NCBI GenBank assembly: GCA_020091685.1
Contig: CM034611.1
Location: 12,685,909 to 12,749,908, forward strand
Reading direction: 5' to 3'
DNA from: Lutjanus erythropterus
Taxonomy: Eukaryota; Chordata; Actinopteri; Lutjaniformes; Lutjanidae
DNA length: 64,000 bases
In this document: positions 35,059 through 48,429 of the stretch, piece by piece
Layout: each line of letters starts with the position of its first letter
Position numbering within the stretch: the first letter of the stretch is position 1
Position numbers and translations under genes: made by a program
The notes under the pieces: generated by a model
What the model saw: only the letters and a program-made list of their open reading frames with translations
Database searches by the model: none
What the model was told of the DNA's origin: nothing

Positions 35059-36239
35059 CTGAAAAAAATGAAATAAAATTGTTTACCCTCTGGTGCGGTT
35101 TTGTTTGTCCAATTAGTCAAACCAGAGTTTTTCTAAAATGTTTGCAAAATTCATCACTTGCAATCTCAGCATCCACCCCCCAATACACACATGTTGACAT
35201 ACTCACACATGCATGCACACAGATAAAGCCCACAGTTGTCACCCCCCGTCTCTTTTACCTTTGTACTCTGCCTAGCCTTACACTTGTGTTGTGTCACGTC
35301 TATATATATCCCATGTGAGCTCCTATAAGCGGAGCAGCAAACATTCTGAGGCTGATGCAGTCTGATGGGGATGACATTACATAACGGGAAACCACAGAGG
35401 GGATGATACATGAATGTGGGCCACGTATGAGATGAATGGAGATGTTGCAGACCATAAATTAGTAAACCCTGGAAAAAAGGACTGTGTGAAAGGGTTAAAT
35501 GGTGCTGAATATTTTGAATGGAGAGATTTCTGATGGTTCCTTTTAAACAGACAGATTTGATTTAAGGGGGAGATTAACAAATATTGTCATCAAAATTAAC
35601 ATATTATCTAAAAAAAAGAAAAAATATATAAATGTCAGAAGCAATACCATTTTATTTTTTTTCAAGATTATTATTATTACTTCATTCATTCTGTCAGTTC
35701 CTTAAGACACAGCATGAATCAAAACCACAAGGGGGCAGATTGATACTCTTTTTTTCTTTCTCTCCTCTTAGATGCAGTCGCTCCTCCTTTTTTTTTTTTT
35801 TTAAATATACATAAATATAACTTGATTTTTAATAATAAACGACGGTAGTTTGGTGCTAGGTCGCGGGATGGTCATGTTAAAGGAAATATTTTGTCTTTAT
35901 AAGTCGAAAAAGACACCTCAAAGCAATGCTGTGAACACTTAAAGCCAATTTAACGATGGATTATAATCTGTAGCTGACAAAACCGGTCAAAAATGTTATT
36001 TTCAGACATTTGGGACAGAAAAACACGAACAAAAATGATAATTTCTCTTTAAATATCAGCATTTGGGTTGATGAATCCAATAGCTTGTCAAATAAATTAC
36101 TAAAATCAAGTTTAATTTTCGCTAAAACTGGCATAAAGAGCGTGGATTTCCAGTCAAATCGTTGCCGGTTGACGTTTTTAAGGATGTTTTTTATTACACT
36201 TTAGTAAAAATGAAAAATGATAATCTGCAAATATCTTAC

Positions 36240-36650
36240 CTTTTGTTCTTTGAAATAGTTCCTATTGTTGCATTAACGCGGGTTTGTATCATAAATGAAG
36301 ATGTGGTTTGATTTCTTGATCCTTACATTCGGTCAGCTGCCATTTCCCCATCTTCCCCCTCGAGTGGAGCGCCTCCTGAAGATGCTTATTTTGTTCTGCT
36401 CCACGCTGTCGATGGACGCTGTTTCTGCCTCTGCTGCTGATGAAGCTGAAGCTGCTGTTGCTGAGGGTGATGATGATGATGGTGGTGATGATGGTGAAGC
36501 AGGGTGGTGGTGGGGGGGATTGAAGCAACTGTCACTGTCACAGCCAGTGGTTTCTCCTCCTCCTCCTCCTCCCCAAGACTGTTCCCTACCTAGACCCGCT
36601 CATATTCGTCATCCCCCAGGAGGGAAAAGGGATGTGCGTCGGCCAGTCAT
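36240..36650 (-). other. slc35g2: Putative slc35g2 non-coding exon 1
   Basis: A strong donor AAAAG|GTAAGAT lies with GT at 36,239-36,238, about 1.2 kb upstream of the acceptor at 35,058. The segment upstream of it is GC-richer and carries GCT/GAT/CTC-type trinucleotide runs. The minus strand holds two short upstream ORFs: 36,351-36,289 (20 codons) and one starting at 36,292 whose ATG overlaps the stop of the first. The 5' end is set only by a TATA-like element and is uncertain. Confidence 0.45.
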
Positions 36651-36671
36651 CATCATCATCATCTTCATCAT
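36431..36671. repeat. Imperfect trinucleotide-repeat cluster
   Basis: GCT/GAT/GGT triplets at 36,431-36,520, (CTC)n at 36,553-36,573, and (ATC)n at 36,646-36,671. Open frames crossing it encode runs of Asp, Gly, Pro or Ile and look spurious. It overlaps the inferred 5' UTR exon and promoter of slc35g2. Confidence 0.85.
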
Positions 36672-36672
36672 G

Positions 36673-36709
36673 CTTATAAGATTTAAACCCATCCACTTTA
36701 AGAGGGCGG
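36673..36709 (-). promoter_or_regulatory. Possible slc35g2 core promoter (TATA-like and GC box)
   Basis: The palindromic cttataag at 36,673-36,680 could act as a TATA element for minus-strand transcription starting near 36,645. A CCGCCC box (minus sense) lies about 30 bp further upstream at 36,704-36,709. Both motifs are short, so this is a weak call. Confidence 0.25.
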
Positions 36710-37160
36710 CAGGATTTTCCCATTCTGAATTTAATATGCTGTGATGATGGAAACAGAAAATTGCGACCATGTTCCACTTCATTTCCCGTCTTCAACATGC
36801 ATCAGTTAAAACCGTCTGGGTTGCACCAACGAAGATGAATTTAATCTAAGATTACATCTAATAAGAGTTTAGCACAACTAGGTTTAAAATGAGTAAATCC
36901 TGGTTTAAAATTAAGCAAAGCTGTTGCATAATTAAAAACTAATCTCAGTTTAGTAAATCCAAGTTTATTGATGTAAACAAAAATTAAATAAGTATGGAGA
37001 TGCTTGCATACCCAAAATAAAATAAATAAATAGGCCTAAATAAATAAAAATAAATTTGAGTACTGTCAGGACCTAGTAAGTATAAAAGGGGGTGGGAAAC
37101 TGTAAACTTTCAACTACTCTGTATTGTAATGTTGAATTGTTTGCTGGCTAGCTAAAAAGT

Positions 37161-37186
37161 AAAAACAAAACAAAACAAAACAAAAC
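37161..37186. repeat. (CAAAA)n microsatellite
   Basis: About five pentanucleotide units. A palindromic agctatatata-rich stretch follows at 37,299-37,345. Confidence 0.9.
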
Positions 37187-40100
37187 ACACAGTCACAAAA
37201 AATGTTATGTTTGCCATCTAACGATACAGTTAACAAAGCATGTTAGCTTTTCCAGCTAGCTAAAGTTTAACCAAATGGTACATTGTTTGCTATCTAAAAG
37301 CTATATATAATAGCTATATATATATATAAGCTATATATAAAGAAAGAACATCAAAACTAAACTGGGTTACGTCTGTAACTTTCCCCTAGGAACTTGATTA
37401 TTTTGTTAAGGCCACAGAAAGACAGCATCTGTTAACAGTTAAACCTCCTCATGTGCAGGTTTAAAGTTAATACTGGATCACATTTTAAATTGGACTTTAA
37501 AGTTCTGGTGCAAAAGAATTTTAACTGAACAGATATGAAGAGAGTTTTAAACTCAATCTTTCTTAATTTGGAGCTAGTTGAAAACTTTGGTGAAACATAA
37601 TTTAAAGCTAAACCATGATTTAATCAGGTTTTACAATTTAATCCTTGTTGGTACAACCCAGTTTATATGACACACTGTATTATTATGGTGTAAGTTATGT
37701 TTAAAAGGCGAGGTTTACCTCCTGCTACATCGCTTATTTACGGGCATATTTGCAACATCTTTGTTTGGCTGCAAATAGATTCTGGGTGATTTATTTTATT
37801 TGGTGCCAAGCTTGAAGTGATTGGGATTCCCATAATCCTCTCTGGGAGCCTCTCATTAGCTCCAATGCCTCTCATGAGACCGGTGGTTCTCTCCTGTGTG
37901 CAGCGCTCAGTTCACCACTTGTACCCAACAGCCCAAAAACAAGACATGTCTATCTGTCTTTAGAAAGATCACTTTAACCATCACTTTTATACGCTAAACG
38001 CAATGGTCCATTCTGCAGAAAAGAAGCCAAATAAATGTCGTGAATACTGATGTAACGAAAGTAAAGCGTGGGTAGCAGATGTTGATGAAAGGCAGACATA
38101 CATTCATAATCTGTTCAAGATGGGGGAAGTTGAAAACACTAAAATTAGATTGTTGCATTTAACCCCAGGGTGATGCAACAGGAACCTCAGCTGGTAATAT
38201 AGATCATTCTGCCACTGGCTGCCACTGTTGCTGTAACATGACTGTGATTTTAATTCATAGGCTACAGAGCGTCGTGGATGCTGATTTGTGATGCTGTGGC
38301 AATTAACTCTGTGTCAACATTTACTGTATTAAGCTATTCACAGGCACCATAAACCAGGCTGTAGGGAATATGAACTTTACAGCACTCAGCTGACCTATTA
38401 TGGGTGCAGTAATCGTGGTCGTATATGACTGTTTCATTATCTTTATGAATAAGTCAACTTTGCATGAGATAAATAGATAATTGGTCGGTGTAAAAGCAAA
38501 CTTGGCATAAAGAAATGTCACATTAAATAGTTAAAGTGAATGCTTGAGTACATCTGACTATGAACTACTTGTGCCAGTCATATTTATGTGTTTCTCAAAT
38601 TAATTAAAACATCAATGAATATTGCTTGAATTTTCTTCAGAGCAATACATAAATCCATGATTTACCATCCTCACAAAATGTGTTGCTGCTGTCGAGATGT
38701 TGTAGAATGAGTCCAAATCTGTTGCAATAGTTTGACATTTTGGGAAATACTCTTAATTGCTCTCTTGACTAGAGTTATGCCAGAGCCACACTGGCTGCAT
38801 CAGTAGTGCGTGTGCGTCACCAAAACTGTTGGTTTTTAATTTGGTGCCTATATTAACAAGTTGGAGCAGCCACATGTGTCACAGCTATGCTTCATCTAGA
38901 GCAGGGGCCAGCAACCTGTAGCCCTCTCTGTGTGGTCACCACAGGTGTGCAAGCCAAAGCAACTCAGCAAGGTTTCCATCATGCACAGGAACATGCAGCC
39001 AGTGTGGCCCAAGCATTAGATAGGAAGTGGATACCAATCTCATTTCTGTCTGCTGAAAAAAACGCAACAGCCAGGAGACAGTAAGCTTAGCATATGGGAT
39101 GAAGATGAGAGAAGACAGCTAGCACGACTCTATCCAAAATTAAAAAATCCACCTACCAGTGGCTCTAAAGCTCATTAACATGTTATGTCTCATTAACATA
39201 GGCGGATATTTTCCTGAACCCCCAGTCTTAATGCTAGGCTAAGTTAACCTTCTGAACTAATGCATATACATGAAAGAGGTATTAATCTTCACATCTCACT
39301 CTTGGCAAGAAAGGTTGATTGGTTGTGATCTTTGTAGTCTTTTGCTGATTATATGTTTTTTTTGTCTGAAGCTATTGAGGGAACACCCCAATTTGGAGTG
39401 AGGATGAAGCTGTAACTGCTTAAGCATCCAGTATCTGAGCCACAGGAATAAATGAAGGGATTAAAAAAAACACCATAAATTGCAACTCAGAGCTCATTGA
39501 ACCACACTGAGACTGGGAAGCAATCGCACGGTGCCTCTTCATTTCATCATCTGCAGTGCATAATCTTGCCATAAGAAATTCATGGAGGGTTTTTTCTGAA
39601 TTATTTGAAGAAAAATTCAGACTATTGGAGGAGAGTTCAAGGAAGTGAAATGCTGGAGTTTTTTTTTTTTTATTATCTCCCTTAACAGGGGGAAAAATCT
39701 GCTCTATTAAATATGTCTCAGGAGAAAGCTACACGTTAAGCTTCCCTAATCCCGACTACACTCATTTTATGTCAGGCAGCTCCACTGCTCTTGTATATAG
39801 ATTGCACTGTATATCATCTAGTATGGAGAGTGCTGGTCTTTTTCAGTCTTTTTACATACATGTAGCTTGTATCCCTCATATCGGCTGAGCTCATTAGTTA
39901 AATGTGTGAACAAGGACCATTTAAAACAGATGTGAGCACATAATTAAGACTAATTACTGGCGAGGGCAGGTCAAGTTTGTTATTATGCCCCGTAGTGCAG
40001 TAAGTTTCAGTGCCACTAAAATCCAGCATACATAAGTGATGATTTGAGAATCTGTGACAAGGAACAACACTCCACTTGCACTACATGTGGTTAATGAGTG

Positions 40101-42227
40101 GAAACATCTCAAGTCATGTGCAAAACTTTGTACTTCTTCTGTGAAGAATTACACTCATGGAGGTTATGCACTGATTAGTACAAAGCAACACCAACACGAA
40201 CCATTTTCTGTTTGGAAATGACAAGGCTGAAACTGGAAATTGAGCTCTATGGGTAGTCTAATTAATTTTGTTTCAAAGCTTGTCATGTTTGAAAACAGAA
40301 ATTAGAAAAGGGCATCCAACTGGTTTCATCGTGTTGGGGATTTTAGGCAGAAACTCATGCTGTGGACTTTTTGTTAGGTTGACATTTCAAGCATTTTCAT
40401 TTCCATATCCTGCAAGGTGCTTTCTTGCCTGCACATATTTCAGTGGTGCCTGAACTTTGGTAGCTTAGTTAGGGTAGACTGCAGACAGCTGCAACAGGGG
40501 ATGGTTGTAAGAAAGTCTTATCCCTCCAGTATGCTTGAGTAATGATACTCATACTGCACATGCTCAGTTAGACCCTCTCCCTACCGGGACAACAGAAGAT
40601 TCAACATCTGCTGCTGCATTTATTGAAAATCTAAAAACAACAACAACAAAAATAGTAAGCAATTTTTTTCATGAGCTGTAGTTTTGTCACACTCTCCTGA
40701 CCGTTTATATGCATCAATCATAACTTACTTAGGTTGAATCATTGTTTTCTTGACTTGACTTTACATGATGTTCTGTCATAGATTGAGAAAATGAATTTAT
40801 TTTAATTAAAAAAAAGACAGAGAGTGAAATTTTGAGTTGATATTCCTTTGCATTATGCATTATATGAAAGTTTTCCATGAATAGGATTTGGTGTGTTTTT
40901 CGAAAAGGTCTTTAAATACTTTACTGTGCTGCATTTTGTGTTTGGTTTGTTCTTACTTGTGTAATGTCATTCAATATGCAATATGCACCGCTAATATATG
41001 TTGATTTAGCAAGTCGGGTCCAAATAGTTTCTGAGTAACTGAGAGAAATGCAAAAAGTTTTGCAACTGTCCACAGTCTCCCCTATTCAAAGGACCAAAAG
41101 ATTTAATCCCTTGCCTGTCTCTACAACCTTCATCTCATATTTCTCTTACTCTTTTCTTCGTTTTCTTTCTTTTCAGTGAGCTGTTTTTCACTGATAATGG
41201 CTTTTTGGTGAGCAGATTGGAGAAAATATGAGAACCTTGAGGAGTGTTGTGTATCGATCACCTGTGTTTTTTCCTTGAAAAGGCTTTCATGATGCACATG
41301 TGGCTGATTTGTCTTCTGTCTGGGGCTTAGACCATCTGTCATTGATGAAGCAGTTATGTCTCTGTTTTATTGGCTGTAGAGCAGAAAACGACATCCCTCC
41401 CGTCCGGTCTATGGGTGCATTGACTGACAGGCTTATACAGCAATTTAGGATTTAGAGAATAGGGAAGGTGAGAGGAGGGCTGTCACTGACACAGAGCAAA
41501 TAAAGTGGAATAAATAGAGGATGGTGACTTAAATAGGCAATTTGTGTGTGTGTGGTGACAGAATAGATATGGTTCTTGTTTTGTTCACCCTTAGGGTGAA
41601 GGAAACCAAGTACCATGGTGAACAGATCAAGCATGACTGACAATTTTCTTATTAACCAACAAGACAAGTGCTAAACATCTATATGCATATTTCAACACAC
41701 AATATTTACCCATTTATAAACACATTAACAGTAATTTTAGCTTGTGTATCTGCTGTTGAAAGGATCCTACAGACAAGCTGGAGGCTGTTAGTGTTAATGT
41801 CCGCCCAGCTGTCAAGGACCAAGCCAAACTTTCTCCAACATGATGCTACCTGCAAACATTGCTCTGAGAATAGCTTGTCCCCGTCGGCAAGCTATCCCCA
41901 CTTGTTTTCTTTTTATTTGCTAACCTCAAAACCAAATAGGGCCTCATACTTCCATAAATGGGCCAACTCAGCAGTTTGTTCTAAATCGAGCCTACTTAAT
42001 TATGTATGAGCCGAGGAGGATTCCTACTTTCGAAAAAGAGGAGCCTCTTGTCTGGTTTTGATATTCTCTTCCACTAAAAAAAAATAAGCTAAATAATTGT
42101 TTTTCTGAAGTGAAAAGAAGCATTCAAGCATTTGGTAAGAGACACTAATTATGAATACGTGTAATCACAGATGATACAATATTGTTTGAAATACAGAACT
42201 TCATAACGTGGCTTTCCTTCTAGCTTT

Positions 42228-42835
42228 AAAGGTCCAAGGGGATTTATTGTCAGAATACATCTGAATAGACAAATACATACATATATGCAATATAACAATG
42301 GTTCCCAACCTTTTTAGGCCATGCACCCCTTCTATATCCATACCAAGTTGATGCACCCCCAATTCCCCACATCATTAAAAAAAGCAACATAGCCTATTTC
42401 TAGCTGTTGCCATGGTGAAGGCGGCACATTCGGATGCTATTAAAGATATTGCACACAATCTGCTACATAAGCAACAAATGACACATACATAGGCTCAGAG
42501 ACAGATACATTATAGGCTCTCTCACTGATTGAAGACAAAGAGGAGGAGATATGTGAGCAGGACCAGTAACCTTGTAGTAATAATAAAAATACTACAATTA
42601 CAGCAAAGCTGCCATGTTGCACCGCCATCTTTCTACAGTAGTCCAGAACAGACAAACCAAACCCTGACTCTAGATATGGCCTTTAATGTTTTTTTTTTTT
42701 TAATTTTTTTTATTTTGCAGTCTCTATAGGTCCTACTACACACTAGGAAGGGGAGGGTGAGCCGAGGTATTTGCAATCTGCAAGCTCACAGTGAGATACC
42801 ATTAGATCTTTCACACTGGTCCTTTAATATAAACA
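42228..42835. mobile_element. Decayed MITE remnants with tggtcctttaa-type ends
   Basis: The left part has ctttaaaggtccaaggggat and the right end is tcacactggtcctttaatat, roughly inverted. Inside, gtcctactacacactaggaa and gggagggtgagccgaggtat match the right half of a common teleost MITE. A second motif, ggttcccaacctttttaggc, at 42,299 looks like an independent insertion. Confidence 0.45.
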
Positions 42836-42854
42836 CTGATTTTACCAAGACTAA

Positions 42855-43390
42855 AAATCAGCAGCCATGCTAGCTGCTCTGTGAGGCTGCAGCCTACTGT
42901 GCTTAGACAGTGTTGTGGTGCTTTGAGCTAAATGCTAATTTAAACATGTTATTGTAACAAACTAAGCATGACACTGCTAACCTGCTAACGTGCTAATCTT
43001 TTGCAGGCCATCTTAAGGCTCCTTTATGCTCTACATTAGATAGAGGAATGATTTTTGTCGACAATTAGTTAGACACAATTTATTTTATGGTCACATAGAC
43101 CACCACTGATATCATATCTCTCTTTACCTCTTCCTTAAAAAGTACATTATAACAATCTTTTCCTCTGATTCTTCTTTGTAACTTTTGACTGAGCTGTGTC
43201 CTCTAGTGGATGTATTACTAAAGGGAACATAAATTAGCCTTTTTTTTTTCACAGATAGTATGTTAATATTTGCCAGTCATTACTAAACACAAAGAACAGC
43301 TGTTTAGTCATAAACCATCCAAAAGTTGTTGAGACATGTCAGTCCAAAGTGGTGGACTGACTGAGAGCTTCTAGCATAGCTAAAAATATT
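42855..43390. repeat. Copy of the teleost ctaacatgctaac repeat, interrupted
   Basis: Starts with catgctagctgctctgtgag and gctttgagctaaatgctaat, with ctgctaacctgctaacgtgc. The copy resumes at about 43,250 with atgttaatatttgccagtca and ends ccaaaagttgttgagacatg plus ccaaagtggtggactgact. About 240 bp of unrelated sequence lies between the two halves. The same family is at 52,985-53,935 and 56,385-56,670. Confidence 0.5.
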
Positions 43391-44515
43391 GAGAAGAGAA
43401 ACAAACATGTATTATTTAAAGGATCAAGGTTAATTCATTTATCCTTCTACAAAATGGGGTGTGCAGTAAAATGCAAGCTGTAGTCACTTTATGCTACACA
43501 CAAGACAAAAAACTATTATATATAGTGAACAGCGAAGGTAGTAAATTAATTAAAGTTATTGATGAACCACACCCATCCCACTACACAGACTACTCAGACA
43601 TCTATCAGCTGCAGTGATTAAACTTAATCCAAATAACACAAATTAGAAAACTATGAGCAATACGTTGAGGCAAATGAATCATAATCAGGCCTTACAATAG
43701 TTACAGTATCACAAAGACTCAAAATAAACTCTTATCTCACACGTCTCACCTCAGTTATAAAGCAAACATACACCAGAGGAAGGCAGCACATGGAGGAGTT
43801 AATTGACCATATGGTGCATCTGTTTGAATCTGACAAGACAATGATGAAGGAGCATACTGTACCTCTGAAGATTATTGTTCAGAATTGTGCCAAGTCATTA
43901 AGCATTCGTGCAATCGAAGTACACTCAAAAAAAGATAAAAAAGATGTACATTTTAATAAAGTAAGGTAATCATGCTCAAATATCAGCAATAATTGATGCT
44001 ATACAAAAATATCTAACCAATTAGTCTGTGGAGGAAGCAGTTCAGACTTCTTCAATGTCCTCTTCACACTCCTGATCATCAAACTTGTACTCACTGTAGC
44101 AGATGATGAGTTTTAACACGTTATTTTTTTTTTTTCGCTTACTGTGATATTATCAGCTCCTCCGAGCCGCAGAGGCTGGGAATAATTGGATCCTGAAGCT
44201 CCAGCAGCTGTCAGTTCTCCTGCGTTCTTTTTTTTCCCTATTCTTGCTGTTTTGCCGTTAGACTTCACTGTGCCTCTGAGAACTCTTCATAACTCAGTAG
44301 TCAGTAACGCTCATCATTTCTTTCTGAAGGAATTTTAATTCGGAGAATCATTTGGGAGAAATGTGGTGTGGTCTGTCATTAGATGTCTCACTGCTAGCTT
44401 GCGGCTGCACCTTGAGACCTTGATTAGCATGATTGAGTGTGAGCAGCAGATGGGTCACTTTAAAATTTGCCTCATTCATTTTCTGTGGGTAATTGGCTTG
44501 ATGATAGTTGAGTCA

Positions 44516-44519
<4 letters not shown>

Positions 44520-44547
<28 letters not shown>
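44520..44547. repeat. (GT)n microsatellite
   Basis: Fourteen dinucleotide units. Confidence 0.95.
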
Positions 44548-47238
44548 TGTGTGCAAATTTTAATGTTTGTGTGCATAAACAGAAAGACACAAACAGAAAG
44601 ATGTGCTTATTGGATGCATGCATGTAGGTATGCTGACCTTGGCCATCCTTATACATAGAGTACTAGCATCACCCCCCATTAATTCTGTCCAAAGGTATCA
44701 AAATCCCCTTACAAGCACCCCTGAAGGCTCATTTATGCTAAATGTTAGATATGCATACAGATACGGACAGAACCTTTCTGTCTAAACTCTGCATTTTGTC
44801 TGTATTTGTGTGTGTTTTCTGAAATATTACAGCTGCAGATGAAATGGAGCAGCGCCCCTGGTTGTTGTGGGTTAGCGGAGCCAATCCAATTCAAAAGCAT
44901 TGGAAATGATGTTTGTCATCAGTTAGTTAGTGAAATTATTCTCCATTCACATGTCATGATGTGGCACACAGACCACAGCCTTATTACATCCTCCTCCAGC
45001 ATCACTAGGACAGTTTGGCTGCAAGCTAATGGACGTAATACACTGCTACCCTAAAATTTACATACCTTTTCAGAAACTCGTCAATTCTCAATGCATGTAT
45101 TATAAACTTCAGTGTTTCCCCTATACTGTGTAATATCTGCACAGGCTGCAGCAGTAAAGGTTCTGCCAAATGGATAGAGAGAGAGAATGCATTTCTTGGT
45201 CATTTACACAACTAGTTATTTTTACATATACATGTGTGTATTTTGAGTGTAGCCATGCCAATCATGACACAATATAAGGTAACCACAAATGTGTTTTGCC
45301 ACTGTTAGCTGTGGTTTTTGAAATTGGTTTTTGAAACGAAAAAGTGTTGTTGGAGACAACCCTGCACCAGTGCTCCAAAGCATGTGGGGATGAAATATGA
45401 CCCTAAATACATTAAACTGGGATTTATAATGGTCAGCAGTCATGTTGAGTACAAAAAAAAAGACTGAGTTGAATGTGGTGAAATCATGTCATAAATTAAT
45501 TTATGTTTTGCCTGTTTTGGTTATTGTATGTATTTTTTTTCCCATTGGTTTGGAAAGGATGGTCCTTGTGATTTTCTGTAACAAACAGAAGTGGGCCTCA
45601 AGTTACAAAAGGCTGAGAGCCCCTGCTTATGTAATTTAACTTTAAATGCTAATTTTACATTATTATGGAGAAAAGACCTTAATACAATGTCTAAATTGGA
45701 TTGTATGGGATAATGCCCTATTCTGGAGGTAATCATATATTCTAGCTGACAAAGGAGTTTATATGTTAAAAGCCAGTACTGAAATGTAAGCTTAAAGATC
45801 AAAAGATGCCGTTAAACAGTTAAACGCAGATCCCACTGGTCAGCAGGCTGAAAATTGCACCAGAGGGAAGCAGATCAGAGGGCAGACTTTGACATGTGAA
45901 TATTAGACAAGGTAAGATATTACTTTTTCATTCCATCACTGTGTGACAAGGTGACAGGTGACACTTTGAATAAGCAGGTGTAGCACACTGCCTTCAACAC
46001 CTATTTGCATGTGATGTGAGCTGAAAGGCTGCTGAAATGCTGCTTTCAGTGACATTTTTAGGTGAGATAGAGAGTGCTGGGATTACAGCAAGTGTGCGTC
46101 GTATGCTGTTGTGAGTGGGCTTGAAAAGCCCAACTCAGCAGCCTAAAAAGCATTGTGTGAGAGTATACAAGGGGAGAAGGTGGGTACGGTATCTCTGTGC
46201 CGGTTCAGTTGTGAATGTTTCTGCAAAAGCTGCACAAAACTGCCACATCTGACAGAATATGTTTCCTATACTAGAAAATAAAATCTGTTCTTCTTCTCCG
46301 TCTTAAAATAACATCGAAAGACCATCTGGAACGGAAACATCCAGATTTTGCCCCAGGTGGTTTACCCTTACATCAGTCTGTGATTAAAACATGGCCATTT
46401 CTGGTTTGGATTAGCCTGTGCCTCAAACCCTTTAGACTTCTGCCACAGCCTGGCCCCCGAGGCCTGATACAGCAGCAGCCTTTGTGTGTGCAACTGTGTG
46501 TGTGCTGATCCATAATGCATGCAACACTTTTGACTAGACGCCTCCTCTCATGAGAATGCCCTTTTCTTTGCATGTGTCCGCCCATTAAAACGCTACATCT
46601 CCTCTGATCCCAATACATGAATAAATGTTCTGCTCAATTTATTAGATTTACAATTAAGTGAATGTCTTAATGGATCATTATGCTGCCATGGAGGCTGTCT
46701 GTGCAAAGCTCGACCGAGTGAGATAAAGATTGTTGACAGCATGTGAGCGCATGAGGTAGCTGTGTTGTGTTTATTTCATCCCAAGCGCAGCAGCATGATT
46801 TAAAGTCTGGGCGCATCCATCATAATGTTATGGGGAGCACGAAGGATGCGTCAGTCAAATTATGAGGTGAAAAACGAACCAAACTGTGACTGCATGAACT
46901 CACACTCAATCTGACTGTGTCAGAGCGAGCTCTGCAGGCTGGTGCTGCTGTAGAAACACACAGAACAATAACAACACTGATCAAAGTGCTTTATGGCACT
47001 ACATGTAGGTGCTGCAGAGGCTGTAGAGTGATGGTGTAAGTCAGCAATTCACGCCCGCAGTTCAAACAAGACGGTGCTACATCAATAGTTGTATTGATTA
47101 TGTGGCCAGCAGTTGGCTCAAGAAAGTGTGTCTGTATCCAGCACACAAATCTCACGCCAGTAGAAAGATGTCAGCTGTTAAAAATTTTTAGATCCAGTCC
47201 TACTAAATTCTATTCTACCTTGATATTATCAATGTTCA

Positions 47239-47345
47239 GAGGGACAGTTCCCCCAAATCAAAAATACATGCTTTTCCTTGGGCCTGTAGTGTTATTTATC
47301 CATTTAGACTGTTTTGCTCTGAGTTGCCGAGTTTTGGAGATATTT
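47239..47345 (+). mobile_element. Partial copy of the foldback MITE
   Basis: gagggacagttcccccaaat to agttgccgagttttggagat matches the left arm of the 32,404 element. The rest is missing. Confidence 0.5.
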
Positions 47346-47559
47346 TATTGTAAGAATGCATGAATTAACATACATTTACATTTGCTTACATAATCTTCAT
47401 ACTAAAGAGCATCTTTACAATATTTATAGCTACATTTTATGGTGAGGAAAAATGGTGAAAATAGATAGTAATGATCATAATAATAGTAAATTAAAAAAGA
47501 GAAAGGAATCAGAAAAAAACAGAGAGGAAGTTGATTAATAGTTTAAGTCTCAAAGTCCT

Positions 47560-47745
47560 TTTCAAACAGCAACATCAAACTGCTGGACTGTTTTTCAGAC
47601 CGCCAAGCAAAGAAGCAAGATATTGAATTTGGCTCTGAGGCTTTTTTCTCCATTTTCTGACAGTTTATAGACCAAGCGATTATTCAGTTAATCAAGACAT
47701 TCATTGGCAGAATAATTAATAATGGAAACAATCATTAGTTGCACC
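47560..47745 (-). repeat. gggctgcaact-family copy, minus orientation
   Basis: Contains actgctggactgtttttcag, ttttctgacagtttatagac and aacaatcattagttgcaccc, matching the reverse complement of the copies at 6,751 and 14,025. Confidence 0.5.
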
Positions 47746-48429
47746 CAAAAACATGCCACTGTCATGATCATGACATGACAAACACCAGTCTCAGACTGCT
47801 TGATTTCAACAGACACTTATTGGGTAATTTAACAGCTAGCAAGCTGTGACAGTCAGACTGCAAGCTGTGGACCTAATAGGCTACACTACTACCTTAAAAT
47901 GACTTTGTTTTCTGTTTTCCTGTCTAATTCCCATTGCACACATTAGATATTTCCATGTGTCTCTTATACTATGAATGCATGCTATAATAGCAGGAAAAAA
48001 ACAGCCCCATAGATGTTTGCAAGTTTAGCAGCTACCTACCTAGGAAACATGTCAGCGACAAGCTAACAGATTTAGCATCCCATACAGTATTACCCTAAAA
48101 AGTGACATTCTAGCACCACAGAGATAATTAAATGTTAAATAGTGCTGCAAAAAGTGCTGGATAATATCAGATTCTGGAAATACCCATTTATTGTAGCTGA
48201 CAAAGGAATATATATGTTCACTGTTGTCATTAAGCGACATTTGATCATTTATGTCTTTGTTAATGCAAAGTTAACGTCGTAACATTTGATGTCATCAAGT
48301 CCAACTTGTACCACTGTAGTTGAGGTCAAAAGAATTATTAATTCACACCATTATAAAATCATTTGATGTGGTAATACTTTATGACATTTTAATGATTTGT
48401 CCAAATTGTTCTTGGGGTTTGTGACACAC

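Larger units (their letters stand above)
36800..44500. other. Gene-free region upstream of slc35g2, part 1
   Basis: No coding exon recognised on either strand. It includes AT-rich unique sequence and a possible hAT terminal fragment near 38,900 (gcaggggccagcaacctgta). There is a homeodomain-type AT motif block at 39,890-40,010 (cataattaagactaattact). Decayed repeats lie at 42,228-43,390. I cannot tell regulatory from neutral sequence here. Confidence 0.45.

Noticed and set aside
36289..36744. Asp/Gly/Pro-rich proteins near the slc35g2 promoter
   Set aside because: Produced by triplet repeats; no conserved domain, and one start codon is TTG rather than ATG.
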